IMG/VR virus record: IMGVR_UViG_3300027754_000293
Coordinates: 1 to 31,539 of that record
Length of the DNA: 31,539 bases
Source of the DNA: a virus
Direction: 5' to 3' (one strand)
Position numbers and translations under genes: made by a program. The notes under the pieces are model-generated. The model searched no databases. It was not told the DNA's origin and worked only from the letters and a program-made list of their open reading frames with translations. This document shows, piece after piece, positions 31,116-31,539 of this stretch. Numbering within the stretch: the first letter of the stretch is position 1; each line of letters starts with the position of its first letter.

Positions 31116-31400
31116 ATGAAGGTTGCGAAATACGAAATCACGGTCACGGACGACGACGGCGTTGATCACACGTGTCAATTGACGGCAATTCCGCGAACTG
31201 TTTTGGAAATCGTGATCGGTTTGATCATGCCGTCCGGAGGTGAAAAACCGCAATATTTAAAGGCCGGCGAATTGATTTTGAATTCGTGTTGGATTTCCGG
31301 TGACGAACTAATTAGAACGGACGAACAAATGTTGATTTCAGCGGCAATGTCCGCTTACAAACTTTTTGAACTAAAAAAAACGAACTTGAAGAAACTTTAA
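31116..31400 (+). CDS. Tail assembly chaperone, 0-frame product (G-like)
   Basis: A 94-residue protein between tube and tape measure genes, where the first tail chaperone is encoded. It contains DDDGVDHTCQLTAIPRTV and EQMLISAAMSAYKLF. Translation in frame ends at 31400 with TAA. If ribosomes slip by -1 on the eight-A run at 31373-31380 the product continues into the -1 frame and, after circular joining, stops at window position 176, giving a 157-residue long form (88 + 69). Confidence 0.75.
   Translation: MKVAKYEITVTDDDGVDHTCQLTAIPRTVLEIVIGLIMPSGGEKPQYLKAGELILNSCWISGDELIRTDEQMLISAAMSAYKLFELKKTNLKKL
31373..31380 (+). promoter_or_regulatory. Programmed -1 frameshift site
   Basis: In-frame codons are CTA AAA AAA ACG, giving the heptamer A-AAA-AAA at 31373-31379. 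A shift of -1 reads AAC GAA CTT onward into a frame that was closed at TGA 31367-31369 just upstream. I could not identify a clear downstream pseudoknot. Confidence 0.75.
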
Positions 31401-31539
31401 GTCGTTATAAAATACGCGGCAACGCAAAAAGTGAAACGGATGAATTGCGAAAAATGAACGCGTTGATCCGTTTTTATTTTAAAGTCGATCCGGCGGAATT
31501 GTCGGACGAACAATTCGCGATTTGTTGGAATGATTTGAA
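31379..31539 (+). CDS. Tail chaperone -1 frame extension, 3'-truncated by contig end
   Basis: This frame has no usable start after the TGA at 31367-31369, is open to the edge of the window and continues at position 128 after circular closure, where it stops at 174-176. It begins NELEETLSRYKIRGNAKSET. Its continuity across the joint is independent support for a circular molecule and for the frameshift. Confidence 0.78.
31413..31539. repeat. Terminal direct repeat, right copy (circular overlap)
   Basis: Identical to positions 1-127, as described for the left copy. Removing one copy gives a unit of 31,412 bp. Confidence 0.95.

Noticed and set aside
1-31539. Mu-like transposable phage
   Set aside because: The head genes are Mu-like, but I see no transposase pair or Mu-type ends, and a standard terminase pair with a circular map is present.

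Overview
The window is one complete unit of a small contractile-tailed (myovirus) phage genome. Its first 127 bases are repeated exactly as its last 127 bases, so it is a circular or circularly permuted molecule of 31,412 bp opened inside a tail gene. The host is most likely a member of the Bacteroidota. This rests on a BT4734/VirE-type primase-helicase, capsid, baseplate and lysis proteins of types I associate with Bacteroidota phages, start codons preceded by A-rich leaders instead of Shine-Dalgarno sequences, and two promoter candidates close to the Bacteroidota TTTG-N19/20-TAnnTTTG pattern. Host assignment is an inference. I see no integrase, transposase, tRNA, rRNA or CRISPR array.

Layout. 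A divergent control region (13101-13302) separates two early blocks. Leftward (13100 to 10269) lie two small proteins, an SSB-like protein, another small protein and an SMC/RecF-like ATPase. Rightward (13303 to 17933) lie a DUF1508 protein, an SF2 helicase with a zinc ribbon, two tiny coupled ORFs and a primase-helicase. They are followed by a 276-bp non-coding array of about ten TGACC-type 9-bp repeats (17931-18170) that looks like an iteron origin. Then come a VRR-NUC nuclease, TerS and TerL, a Mu-like head module (gp36-like connector, DUF935-type portal, MuF protein, gpG-like protein, tail-completion protein, ClpP-type protease/scaffold, major capsid protein), a terminator, and the tail module: sheath, tube, frameshifted chaperones, tape measure, hub, spike, wedge, LysM protein, J-like and I-like baseplate proteins and a fiber. 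The lysis cassette (8605-10298) closes the rightward block and converges on the leftward early block.

Main points of interest: a tail-chaperone gene with a -1 slippery A-run whose second half is split by the contig ends; a MuF protein with a C-terminal HExxH metallopeptidase-like domain; a small antisense HTH gene inside the head operon, whose promoter shares a 13/14 motif with the divergent control region; an iteron-like origin; SSB-type DLPF C-termini on both the SSB-like protein and the primase-helicase; a small lipoprotein between connector and portal; and overlapping spanin-like genes.
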